DNA from: Halomonas sp. SSL-5
GTDB lineage: Bacteria > Pseudomonadota > Gammaproteobacteria > Pseudomonadales > Halomonadaceae
Assembly (NCBI RefSeq): GCF_030708455.1
Contig: NZ_JAUYWF010000008.1
Span: 161,024 to 225,023, forward strand
DNA length: 64,000 nucleotides
Direction of reading: 5' to 3'
How positions within the stretch are numbered: position 1 is the first letter of the stretch; every line of letters starts with the position of its first letter. Made by a program: the position numbers and the translations under genes. Shown one piece after another: positions 54,676-64,000 of this stretch. The notes below the pieces were generated by a model. That model was not told the DNA's origin. It searched no databases and saw only the letters and a program-made list of their open reading frames with translations.

Positions 54676-56370
54676 CTATGCCTCGAGGCGGCGCTGCGGC
54701 TCGCTGCGGGCGGGGGCGTCGCCCGCCACGTAGTAGGGGGCGTCGCTAGGCGGCAGCGGCTCGCGGCCGCGGATGCGGTCGGCGATCTTCTCGGCCAGCA
54801 TGATGGTCGGTGCGTTGAGGTTGCCGGTGGGGATCCGCGGGAACAGCGAGGCGTCCACCACGCGCAGCCCCTCCACGCCGTGCACCCGGCCCTGGCCATC
54901 CACCACGGCGTCGTCGCCCTCGCCCATGCGGCAGCTGCCGCAGGGGTGGTAGGCGGTCTCGGCATGGGCCTTCACGAAGGCGTCCAACTCGGCGTCGGAC
55001 TGCACGTCTGGTCCCGGCGAGATCTCCCGGCCGCGGTACGCATCGAAGGCGGGTTGAGCGATGATCTCGCGGGTCAGGCGGATGGCGTCGCGGAACTCCT
55101 GCCAGTCCTTGTCGGTGGACATGTAGTTGAACAGGATGCTCGGCGCCGCCTCGGGGTCCCGTGAGGTCAGCCGAATGCGGCCGCGGCTCTCGGAACGCAT
55201 GGAGCCCACGTGGGCCTGGAAGCCGTGGGCCTGCACCGCACTCTTGCCGTTGTAGCTGATGGCGATGGGCAGGAAGTGGTACTGCAGGTTGGGCCACGCC
55301 TCCTGGTCGTTGCTGCGGATGAAGCCCGCCGCCTCGAACTGGTTGCTGGCGCCGATGCCGCGGCCGAGGAACAGCCACTCGGCGCCGATCTTCGGCTGGT
55401 TCCACCACTTCAATGCCGGGTAGAGCGAGATCGGCTGGGTGCATTCGTACTGGATGTACATCTCCAGGTGATCCTGGAGATGGGCGCCGACGTTGTCGTT
55501 GATGTGAACCGCCTCGATGCCGAACTCGTCGAGGACCTCGCGGGGGCCGACGCCGGAGCGCTGCAGGATCTGCGGCGAGGCGATCGCCCCGCCGCACAGC
55601 AGGACCTCGCGGCAGGCGTGTACCCGCTGCTCCTGGCCGCGGCGCTGGTAGCGCACGCCCACCGCCCGCTTGCCCTCGAACTCGATGACGTCGGTGATGG
55701 CGCGGGTCTCGATGGTCAGGTTCTCGCGCTGCTTCGCCTGGTCGAGGTAGCCACGGGCGGTGGAGGCGCGCCGGCCGTTGGGCGTCACGAAGCGGTCCAT
55801 GGGACCGAAGCCCTCCTGCTGGTAGCCGTTGACGTCCTCGGTCTCCGGGTAGCCGGCCTGCTTGCCCGCCTCGATGAAGGTGCGGTAGAGCGGGTTGTTG
55901 CCTTCTTTCGGAGTGGTCACACTCACCGGGCCATCGCCGCCATGGTAGTCGTTCGGGCCGATGTCGCGGGTCTCGGACTTCCTGAAGTAGGGCAGGCAGT
56001 CGGCGTAGCGCCAGTCCGAAAGGCCCGGCGCCTCGGCCCAGCCGTCGTAGTCAAGGGCGTTGCCGCGGATATAGCACATGCCGTTGATCAGCGAGGAGCC
56101 CCCCAGCCCCTTGCCACGCCCGCACTCCATGCGCCGGCCGTCCATGTGGGGCTCGGGGTCGGTCTCGAAGGCCCAGTTGTAGCGCTTGCCCTGCAGCGGA
56201 TAGGCCAGCGCCGCCGGCATCTGGGTGCGGAAGTCTAGGCGGTGGTCGGGGCCGCCGGCCTCGAGCAGCAGCACCGAGACGTCGGGATCCTCGGTGAGGC
56301 GGGTGGCGAGCACGTTGCCGGCCGAGCCGGCGCCGATGATGACGTAGTCGAATTCACGGATCTGGGACAT
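54676..56370 (-). CDS. betA: Choline dehydrogenase
   Basis: Membrane-associated FAD enzyme oxidising choline to betaine aldehyde. 564 residues, GMC oxidoreductase. FAD motif [21 protein letters not shown], second signature [24 protein letters not shown], the [17 protein letters not shown] segment and the C-terminal active-site [10 protein letters not shown] with [32 protein letters not shown] precedes ATG 56370. Last gene of betIBA; betB lies 9 bases upstream of its start. Confidence 0.96.
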   Translation of the reverse strand: MSQIREFDYVIIGAGSAGNVLATRLTEDPDVSVLLLEAGGPDHRLDFRTQMPAALAYPLQGKRYNWAFETDPEPHMDGRRMECGRGKGLGGSSLINGMCYIRGNALDYDGWAEAPGLSDWRYADCLPYFRKSETRDIGPNDYHGGDGPVSVTTPKEGNNPLYRTFIEAGKQAGYPETEDVNGYQQEGFGPMDRFVTPNGRRASTARGYLDQAKQRENLTIETRAITDVIEFEGKRAVGVRYQRRGQEQRVHACREVLLCGGAIASPQILQRSGVGPREVLDEFGIEAVHINDNVGAHLQDHLEMYIQYECTQPISLYPALKWWNQPKIGAEWLFLGRGIGASNQFEAAGFIRSNDQEAWPNLQYHFLPIAISYNGKSAVQAHGFQAHVGSMRSESRGRIRLTSRDPEAAPSILFNYMSTDKDWQEFRDAIRLTREIIAQPAFDAYRGREISPGPDVQSDAELDAFVKAHAETAYHPCGSCRMGEGDDAVVDGQGRVHGVEGLRVVDASLFPRIPTGNLNAPTIMLAEKIADRIRGREPLPPSDAPYYVAGDAPARSEPQRRLEA

Positions 56371-56379
56371 GGAGTCTCC

Positions 56380-57860
<1,481 letters not shown>

Positions 57861-57864
<4 letters not shown>

Positions 57865-58478
57865 GAGTCTCTCCTTGAGGAGGCGTCGGTGGCGGAGGCG
57901 GCAAGCAGCCGGTCGAGGGTGGCGAGCGCCGCACGGCGCGCGCCGTCGGCGTCCAGGCCCTCCGGCGTCAGCGCCCCGCGCAGCCACAGGCCATCGATCA
58001 CCGCCGCCAGGGTGCGCGCGGCCAGGCGGGCCTCGTCACGCGGCATCAGACGGCGGAACTGGGCACACAGGTTCGAATAGAGGCGCCGATCATTGACCTG
58101 CTGCAGGCGCTGCAGCGCCGGCTTGTGCATGCTGCTGGCCCAGAAGGCCAGCCAGGTCTTGGCGACCGGGTCGGTTACCTGGCTGCGATCGAAGTTGCCC
58201 TCGATGATCGCCGCTAGTCTGGCCCGCGGGGTGTCATGGCGAAGCTCGCGGCGACAGGCAGCGACGGCATCGCCCAGGTCGGTGAGGATGTGGCGCATGG
58301 TGGCTTCGAGCAGGCCATCCTTGCCGCTGAAGTAGTGGCTGATGATGCCGGCGGAGACGCCGGCATGCCGGGCGATTCGCGCGACCGTGGCATCGGCCAG
58401 GCCGACCTCGTCGATGGCCGCCATGGTCGCCTGGATCAGCTGCTGGCGGCGGATGGGTTCCATTCCAACCTTGGGCAT
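57861..58478 (-). CDS. betI: TetR-family choline-responsive repressor
   Basis: 205 residues. Begins [63 protein letters not shown], the BetI HTH almost verbatim. The C-terminal ligand domain has the family sequence [27 protein letters not shown]. First gene of betIBA. A near-perfect BetI palindrome is 82 bases upstream of its start and shared with choX. Confidence 0.96.
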
Positions 58479-58559
58479 CGTCGAGCCCTCCCTGTGTCAG
58501 GATGACTTGCCACCGCACCGGTCGATGCGGTTAGGATGGGCGCAGCTTGCCATTTCTTT

Positions 58560-58573
58560 ATTGAACGTTCAAT
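58560..58573. promoter_or_regulatory. BetI operator between betI and choX
   Basis: Perfect 14-bp palindrome ATTGAACGTTCAAT, extended to TTTATTGAACGTTCAAT then CAATAAA. It matches the known BetI box. Located between the divergent genes, it can control both. Confidence 0.8.
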
Positions 58574-58630
58574 CAATAAAAGTGTGGCGAACGCCGGCTA
58601 TACTCAAGTTCCTTTCCAGGAGGTTACGCC

Positions 58631-59596
58631 ATGAACGCATCTCCCCTGACTCGCCGCCTCGGCCTTGGCCTGGGCGCCACTGTCCTGGCTCTCGGCGCCA
58701 CCCCGCTGTACGCCCAGGAGGCCGAGAGCTGCAGCACGCTTCGCTTCGCCGAGGTGGGCTGGACCGATATCACCGCCACTACCGCCCTGACCACCGAGGT
58801 GCTCGAGGCGCTGGGCTATGACACCCGCATCGATACCGTCTCCGTGCCCATCGCCTATCAGGGCATGAAGAACGGCGACTTCGATATCTTCCTGGGCAAC
58901 TGGATGCCCTCCATGGCCTCGATCAGCGACCCCTACGTCGAGGATGGCAGCGTCGACCGCCTGGGTGCCAATCTCGAGGGCGCCAAGTACACCCTGGCGG
59001 TGCCGCAGTACGTCCACGATGCCGGGGTTACCTCGGTGGAGGATCTCGCCGAGCATGCCGAGAAGTTCGATTCCTCCATTCACGGCATCGAGGCCGGCAA
59101 CGACGGCAATCAGCTGATCCAGCAGATGATCGACGACGATGCCTTCGGCCTGGGGGACTGGCAGCTGATCGACTCCAGCGAGGCGGGCATGCTGTCCGAA
59201 CTGGGTGCCAGGGTGCCGGACGAGACGTGGATGGTGTTCCTGGGTTGGGAGCCGCACCCGATGAACACCAACTTCGACATGGCCTATCTCGAGGGTGCCG
59301 GCGACTACTTCGGCCCCGACCTGGGCGGTGCCACGGTCTATACCAACACCCGTAGCGGCTTCGTCGAGGAGTGCGGCAACGTCGGCACCCTGCTTTCCAA
59401 CCTCGAGTTCACCCTCGAGATGGAGAACCAGCTGATGGGCGAGATCATGGACGAGGGTGAGGATCCCCGCGACGCCGCCCGTGCCTACCTGCAGGCCAAC
59501 CCCGAGGTGCTCGAGGCGTGGCTCGAGGGCGTCGAGAAGCGCGATGGCGAGGCGGGCCTTGCCGCGGTGCGCGAGGCACTCGATATCGATTCCTGA
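58631..59596 (+). CDS. choX: Choline ABC transporter substrate-binding protein (ChoX type)
   Basis: 321 residues, periplasmic. Signal peptide ending GATPLYAQ (about residue 29). The mature start is like ChoX: CSTLRFAEVGWTDITATTALTTEVLEALGYDTRIDTVSVPIAYQGMKNGDFDIFLGNWMPSM, supplying aromatic residues (Trp in GWTD, GNW) that form the choline box; VFLGWEPHPMN adds another. AGGAGG precedes the ATG. Unlike typical choXWV operons, no permease or ATPase follows: the foldback element and tRNA-Met come next, so the transporter partner is elsewhere. Confidence 0.93.
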   Translation: MNASPLTRRLGLGLGATVLALGATPLYAQEAESCSTLRFAEVGWTDITATTALTTEVLEALGYDTRIDTVSVPIAYQGMKNGDFDIFLGNWMPSMASISDPYVEDGSVDRLGANLEGAKYTLAVPQYVHDAGVTSVEDLAEHAEKFDSSIHGIEAGNDGNQLIQQMIDDDAFGLGDWQLIDSSEAGMLSELGARVPDETWMVFLGWEPHPMNTNFDMAYLEGAGDYFGPDLGGATVYTNTRSGFVEECGNVGTLLSNLEFTLEMENQLMGEIMDEGEDPRDAARAYLQANPEVLEAWLEGVEKRDGEAGLAAVREALDIDS

Positions 59597-59604
59597 TCGG
59601 CGTG

Positions 59605-59779
59605 CAGGGCTATCGCAGATGGCAGCACCGCTCAAGGCTGATCCGGCGACAGGCCTACGAGGGGGCGCTACGAGTACGTCCTTGTAGGCTACCTCGGCCA
59701 TCCCTGGTCCTCGGACCCCCTCTCCGACCTGTCCCCGGCGCCTTTTGCTATCACCCTTTCGGTAACTGCGATAGCCCTG
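59605..59779 (-). repeat. 175-bp foldback element, copy 4 (complete, inverted)
   Basis: Same length and same 14-bp terminal inverted repeats as copy 1 but in opposite orientation. Nearly all differences from copy 1 lie near the ends; about 110 interior bases are identical. Flanks GATCGGCGTG and GATCGGTGAG match at 8 of 10 positions, possibly a decayed target duplication. It begins 8 bases after the choX stop. Confidence 0.92.
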
Positions 59780-59868
59780 GATCGGTGAGGCGCGGGCTTG
59801 CCAAGCGGCGGGCCCGCGTGCATAATACGTCTCCATTGCTCGGCCGAGGTCGGGCAATCTTGTGAAAA

Positions 59869-59945
59869 GGCTACGTAGCTCAGCTGGTTAGAGCACATCA
59901 CTCATAATGATGGGGTCCCCTGTTCGAATCAGGGCGTAGCCACCA
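59869..59945 (+). tRNA. tRNA-Met (CAT), elongator type
   Basis: 77-nt cloverleaf with acceptor GGCTACG pairing to CGTAGCC, D-arm AGCTCAGCTGGTTAGAGC, anticodon loop CTCATAA (anticodon CAT), T-loop TTCGAAT and encoded CCA. A paired position 1-72 and lack of three GC pairs before the anticodon point to the elongator. Confidence 0.95.
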
Positions 59946-59957
59946 GCCAGACACCAG

Positions 59958-59991
59958 AAAGCCCGCCTGACATCGTCAGGCGGGCTTTTTT
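59958..59991. terminator. Strong bidirectional terminator after tRNA-Met
   Basis: 14-bp stem AAAGCCCGCCTGAC / GTCAGGCGGGCTTT with an ATC loop, followed by more T residues. It also serves the aminopeptidase gene ending at 60010 on the opposite strand. Confidence 0.9.
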
Positions 59992-60009
59992 GGCTCCGGC
60001 CGCCAAGCG

Positions 60010-61311
60010 TCAGGCCAACTCGGGGCGATTGCAGAAGGCGGCAAGCACCCGCGTCAGATAGGCGACATCCTGGCTGCCCGCGGTCTCGCGGATCGAGTGC
60101 ATGGCCCACTGGGGCACGCCCACATCCAGGGTCGGCACACCCAGCTCGGTGGCGGTGATCGGCCCGATGGTGCTGCCGCAGCCCATGTCGGCGCGGGTCA
60201 CGAAACCCTGTACCGGCACCTCGGCCTCACGACAGAGGTCGCGGAACAGCGCCGCGGTGGCGCTGTTGGTGGCATAGCGCTGGCTGGCATTGACCTTGAT
60301 CACCGGGCCGCCGTTGAGCGCCGGGCCATGCGCGGCATCGTGCTTGTCCTGGAAGTTGGGGTGCAGGGCATGAGCGTTGTCGCAGGAGATCATCCTGGAG
60401 GCCTGGATCAGGCGGATGAAGCCCTCCTCGCTGCCGTCGCCGAGCCGCTCGCTGACCCGACGCAGCACATCCCCCAGGAAGGGGCCCTGGGCGCCGCAGG
60501 CGCTGGCACTGCCCACCTCTTCATGGTCGTTCGCCACCAGCACAGCCCCCTGGCTGCCGTCGCTGGCCAGCAGCGCCTCCAGGCCGATGAAGCAGGAGAG
60601 CAGGTTGTCGAGCCGGGCGCTGGCGATCAGTTCGCCGTTGACCCCCACCCTTGCCGGCGGCTGCATGTCATGGAAGCCCAGCTCGAAGTCGAGCAGCTCG
60701 AACGCCTCGAGGGCGTGCTGCTCGGCGATCCACCCCTCGAGCAGCCGCGTCAGGTCGCCGCCCTCCCCGCCCTGCAGCAGCACCGGCGCCATCTCGGTCT
60801 GGGCATTCAGCGCACGCCCGTTGTTGGCCTCGCGATCGAGGTGGATGGCCAGGCTGGGAATGATCGCCACGGGGCGGTCGACATGCAGCAGCCGCCCCTC
60901 GAGACGCCCGTCGGGGTGACGCACGTGAACCCGGCCGGCGAGCCCCAGGTCGCGGTCGAACCAGGGCGCCAGCAGCGCCCCGCCATAGACCTCGACGCCG
61001 AGCTGCAGCCAGCCGGCGGCCGTCTGGGCGGCATTGGGCTTGAGCCGCAGCCCGGGGCTGTCGGTATGCGCGCCGATCATGCGCAGCGCCTCGAGCCTGC
61101 CCTCGGGCAGCTGCAGGGCGATGATCGACGAGTCGTTACGCGTCACGTAGACCCGCTCGCCGGGAGTGAGCGCCCACGCCTCGCGCTCGTCGAGGCGCCG
61201 GAAGCCGGCCGCTTCGAGGCGGACGGCCATGTTGGCGGTGGCATGCCACGGAGTAGGCGAGCGGTGCAGGAAGTCGAGAAGCCGCTGGAGCAGGTCATCC
61301 TGGGACAGCAT
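60010..61311 (-). CDS. apeB: M18-family aminopeptidase
   Basis: 433-residue cocatalytic zinc aminopeptidase. Metal-ligand motifs [32 protein letters not shown] and [18 protein letters not shown], then [17 protein letters not shown] and [33 protein letters not shown]. Cytoplasmic. ATG 61311 follows AGAGGAA; the extension to 61380 is rejected. It is divergent from prc. Confidence 0.95.
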   Translation of the reverse strand: MLSQDDLLQRLLDFLHRSPTPWHATANMAVRLEAAGFRRLDEREAWALTPGERVYVTRNDSSIIALQLPEGRLEALRMIGAHTDSPGLRLKPNAAQTAAGWLQLGVEVYGGALLAPWFDRDLGLAGRVHVRHPDGRLEGRLLHVDRPVAIIPSLAIHLDREANNGRALNAQTEMAPVLLQGGEGGDLTRLLEGWIAEQHALEAFELLDFELGFHDMQPPARVGVNGELIASARLDNLLSCFIGLEALLASDGSQGAVLVANDHEEVGSASACGAQGPFLGDVLRRVSERLGDGSEEGFIRLIQASRMISCDNAHALHPNFQDKHDAAHGPALNGGPVIKVNASQRYATNSATAALFRDLCREAEVPVQGFVTRADMGCGSTIGPITATELGVPTLDVGVPQWAMHSIRETAGSQDVAYLTRVLAAFCNRPELA

Positions 61312-61408
61312 GAGTTCCTCTGGGCTGGAGGTGATAGGCGCAGCAGGTATGCTGCTACAATGGATCCTCGGCCCGCGCAACTCGCGGGCCGAATAAGGGT
61401 CAAGGGAA

Positions 61409-63511
61409 ATGAGTGTACATCAAACCGGGAGTGCTTCATCGATGAGCCCGCTTGCCCATACGGGACGATCCATGGCCGTGCTGGCAGGCCTGCTGCTGGC
61501 CGCCGGCGTCGCCCTGGCACAGCCAGAACCCACCGACGCCCAGCGCCAGGTCGCCACCGAGGTGGCCGAATCGCTGCGCTACGGCCACTACGCCGACGTC
61601 AGCCTGGACAACAGCTGGTCACGCCAGGCCTTCGGGCGCTATCTCGACGTGCTCGACGGCCAGCGCGCCTTCCTCACCGAACAGGACGTGGCGGAATTCC
61701 TCCCGCTGGAAGAGCAGATCGATGATGCCCTGCTCGATGGCGAGCTGGCCCCCTACTTCGCGCTCTACCAGCGCTACCACGAGCGCGCCGAGGCACGCTT
61801 CGAGTGGTTGCTGGCGCGCCTCGACGACGGCCTCGAGTTCACCTACGACGGCCAGCAGCGCCTGGAGGTGGACCGCGAGGACGCCCCCTGGGCCGAGAGC
61901 CCCCAGGCCCTCGACGAGCTGTGGACCCGCCGCCTCAAGAACGCCGCCCTGACCCTGACGATCAGCGACCAGGACGACGAACAGGTCGAGACCAACCTGC
62001 GTCAGCGCTACGAGGGCCAGCTCAACCGCCTGCGCCAGACCAAGTCGGAAGATGTCTTCGGCCTGCTGATGGCCGCGGTCACCAGCACCATCGACCCCCA
62101 CAGCGAGTACCTCTCCCCCCGCCAGGGGGAGTCCTTCGACATCCAGATGCGCCTCTCGCTGGAAGGCATCGGCGCCCTGCTCCAGGCCGACGGCGAATAC
62201 GTCAAGGTATCAAGCCTGGTGCCCGGGGGGCCGGCGGAGCGGGCCGGCGTGCTGGAGCCCGCCGACCGCATCGTGGGGGTCGGCCAGGAAGAAGGCGAGA
62301 TGGTCAACGTGGTGGGCATGCGCCTGGATGAGGTGGTGGAGCTGATCCGCGGTCCCAAGGGCTCGGTGGTGCGCCTCGACGTGGTCCCCGCCCAGGCGGT
62401 GGACATGACCCGCTCCAAGGAGGTGCAGATCACACGGGACACCGTAAAGCTCGAGGACCAGGCGGCCCAGAGCGAGGTGGTCGAACTCGAGCGTGACGAC
62501 GGCAGCCACCGTATCGGCGTGATCAGCGTGCCCACCTTCTATGTCGACTTCGACGCCTGGCAGGCCGGCGAGGAGGACTATCGCAGCACCACCCGCGACG
62601 TGGCCAAGGAGATCGCGTCACTCCAGGACCAGGGGATCGAGGGCATCGTGCTCGACCTGCGCAACAACGGCGGCGGCGCCCTGCAGGAGGCCAATTCGCT
62701 GATCGGGCTGTTCATCGATCGCGGCCCCACGGTCCAGGTACGCGACGCCCGCGGGCGCATCAGCCTCTACGGCGATACCGAGACCGGCGCCGCCTATGAC
62801 GGCCCGCTGGTGGTGCTGGTCAACCGGCTATCGGCCTCCGCCTCGGAGATCTTCGCCGGTGCCATCCAGGACTATGGCCGCGGCCTGGTGGTGGGCACCC
62901 CCACCTTCGGCAAGGGCACGGTCCAGACCCTCAACGAGCTCTCCCACGGCGAGATCAAGCTGACCCGCGCCAAGTTCTACCGCATCTCGGGTGAGAGCAC
63001 CCAGCACCGCGGCGTGGAACCGGACATCATCTTCCCGAGCCTGATCGACCCCGAGTTGATCGGCGAGAGCAGCCTGGACAATGCCCTGGACTGGGACACC
63101 GTCCGCTCGGTGCAGTACCGCGAGTACGGCGAGCCGTGGCGCTTCCTGGAGTCGCTGCGCGACCGCCATCGCCAGCGCGCCGAGGCCCACCCCAACTTCC
63201 GCTACCTCGAACAGCAGGCCGAGCTGAACCGCCGGATGCGCGAGGAGACGACAAGCGTCAGCCTCAACCGCGAACTGCGCCAGGAGGAGGTCGAGGCTCA
63301 GGAGGCCGAACAGCTCGCCCTGGAGAACCAGCGCCGCGAGGCACTCGGCCTGGAACGCCTGGAGGAGTGGGCGGATGCCCGGGGCGAGGAGGACCAGGAC
63401 AGCGAGGAGGAAGAAGAGCCGGTGGAACAGGTACAGGTGCAGGAAGCCGCCCATATCCTGCTCGACTACGCCCAGCTGGAGAACAACTTCCGCTTCGCCC
63501 ATCGCGACTGA
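61409..63511 (+). CDS. prc: Carboxy-terminal processing protease (Prc/Tsp type)
   Basis: 700 residues, periplasmic serine protease with a Ser-Lys dyad. A signal-type hydrophobic segment [17 protein letters not shown] is near residues 22-38. A DUF3340-like N-domain, PDZ ([39 protein letters not shown]) and S41 domain ([20 protein letters not shown]; catalytic Ser in [23 protein letters not shown]; Lys in GKGTVQTL) follow. The C-terminal region contains an acidic run [17 protein letters not shown] not usual in E. coli Prc. ATG 61409 preferred, with 61442 an alternative that has GGAG upstream. Confidence 0.95.
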   Translation: MSVHQTGSASSMSPLAHTGRSMAVLAGLLLAAGVALAQPEPTDAQRQVATEVAESLRYGHYADVSLDNSWSRQAFGRYLDVLDGQRAFLTEQDVAEFLPLEEQIDDALLDGELAPYFALYQRYHERAEARFEWLLARLDDGLEFTYDGQQRLEVDREDAPWAESPQALDELWTRRLKNAALTLTISDQDDEQVETNLRQRYEGQLNRLRQTKSEDVFGLLMAAVTSTIDPHSEYLSPRQGESFDIQMRLSLEGIGALLQADGEYVKVSSLVPGGPAERAGVLEPADRIVGVGQEEGEMVNVVGMRLDEVVELIRGPKGSVVRLDVVPAQAVDMTRSKEVQITRDTVKLEDQAAQSEVVELERDDGSHRIGVISVPTFYVDFDAWQAGEEDYRSTTRDVAKEIASLQDQGIEGIVLDLRNNGGGALQEANSLIGLFIDRGPTVQVRDARGRISLYGDTETGAAYDGPLVVLVNRLSASASEIFAGAIQDYGRGLVVGTPTFGKGTVQTLNELSHGEIKLTRAKFYRISGESTQHRGVEPDIIFPSLIDPELIGESSLDNALDWDTVRSVQYREYGEPWRFLESLRDRHRQRAEAHPNFRYLEQQAELNRRMREETTSVSLNRELRQEEVEAQEAEQLALENQRREALGLERLEEWADARGEEDQDSEEEEEPVEQVQVQEAAHILLDYAQLENNFRFAHRD

Positions 63512-63535
63512 GTCACCGCTCAGCGCACGAAACTG

Positions 63536-63567
63536 GGCCGTCGCCCCTCCCGGGCGGCGGCCTTTTT
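63536..63567 (+). terminator. Terminator after prc
   Basis: Stem GGCCGTCGCCC / GGGCGGCGGCC (one G-U pair) with a 5-nt loop and TTTTT following, 24 bases after the stop. Confidence 0.85.
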
Positions 63568-63709
63568 CGTGGATGCGTCGTCACCTCATGATGGCGGACC
63601 GCCAGCATCGACAACAGACGCACACGCGAAAACACCGGAACGTGGCCGGAGCAGGGAAGCAGGGCATGAGGGTACAAGCTGCACGGGGACTAGCGCGGGG
63701 GAAGGCAGA

Positions 63710-63785
<76 letters not shown>

Positions 63786-63813
63786 ATGACCTGAGATGAC
63801 GATGACGAGCGGT

Positions 63814-63889
<76 letters not shown>

Positions 63890-63923
63890 ATCACGTCGCA
63901 TCGCTGTGTTGCTGTCGCCGCGT

Positions 63924-63999
<76 letters not shown>

Positions 64000-64000
64000 A

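Noticed and set aside
63568..63709. Small gene between prc and the tRNA array
   Set aside because: Open frames run through the tRNA sequences and have no ribosome site; nothing else seen in this spacer.

Overview
The window is 64 kb of GC-rich, densely coding chromosome from a gammaproteobacterium, most likely a Halomonas-type member of the Halomonadaceae. The support is indirect: Pseudomonas/Halomonas-like layout of the TCA cluster (gltA divergent from sdhCDAB-sucAB-lpd-sucCD), a betIBA choline-to-betaine cluster beside a choline-binding protein, acidic extensions on several proteins, and uniformly high GC. No prophage, integrase, transposase or CRISPR array is visible. The sequence reads as core chromosome with a few accessory insertions (a toxin-antitoxin pair and a family of small foldback repeats).

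Layout. 0-2.7 kb: start of a possible STAS/MlaE-type permease, a ClsC-like phospholipase D lipoprotein (probable ATC start codon) and an alpha/beta hydrolase. 2.7-10.3 kb: a complete tripartite RND efflux system (TolC-type channel, AcrA-type lipoprotein adaptor, AcrB-type pump), a small OB-fold membrane protein and an AcrR-type TetR repressor; related palindromes lie before tolC, acrA and acrR. 10.4-16.6 kb: AstE/aspartoacylase-family hydrolase, dusA, a small lipoprotein, an XRE repressor with its own 25-bp palindrome, an SDR, gltX, and tRNA-Ala/tRNA-Glu. 16.6-31.4 kb: a non-coding stretch with paired DnaA boxes, a 3-hydroxyisobutyrate-type dehydrogenase, then the TCA block, whose SucB carries two lipoyl domains. 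31.5-45.4 kb: M48 lipoprotein protease, MazF/MazE-like TA pair, flippase-like membrane protein plus glycosyltransferase, RNase II, UspA, the YcjX-YcjF operon with a 60-residue membrane protein, DUF924, a GlsB-type protein, a glycerophosphodiesterase, an unrecognised gene, and a quinone oxidoreductase. 44.4-54.3 kb: RpiR regulator divergent from an acyl-CoA cluster (crotonase, ADP-forming acyl-CoA synthetase, crotonase), an SLC13/RCK transporter with a charged insert, and FadE with a PsrA-like box. 54.4-64 kb: betA-betB-betI divergent from choX across a BetI box, tRNA-Met, M18 aminopeptidase, the Prc protease, and three tandem tRNA-Asn genes.

How the parts fit. The TCA block is a single-direction gene set for citrate-to-malate oxidation with its own E1/E2/E3 complex. 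betIBA and choX are wired to one choline-responsive repressor. tolC-acrAB-acrR appears to be a self-regulated efflux unit. fadE and the acyl-CoA cluster feed acyl groups to central metabolism.

The least expected signal is a dispersed non-coding element. Two 175-bp copies (43004-43178 and, inverted, 59605-59779) share 14-bp perfect terminal inverted repeats, and one is flanked by a 9-bp direct repeat. Two more diverged cores lie at about 44303-44428 and 51620-51750. The arms can pair, and differences between copies include compensatory changes. All four copies sit just after stop codons.
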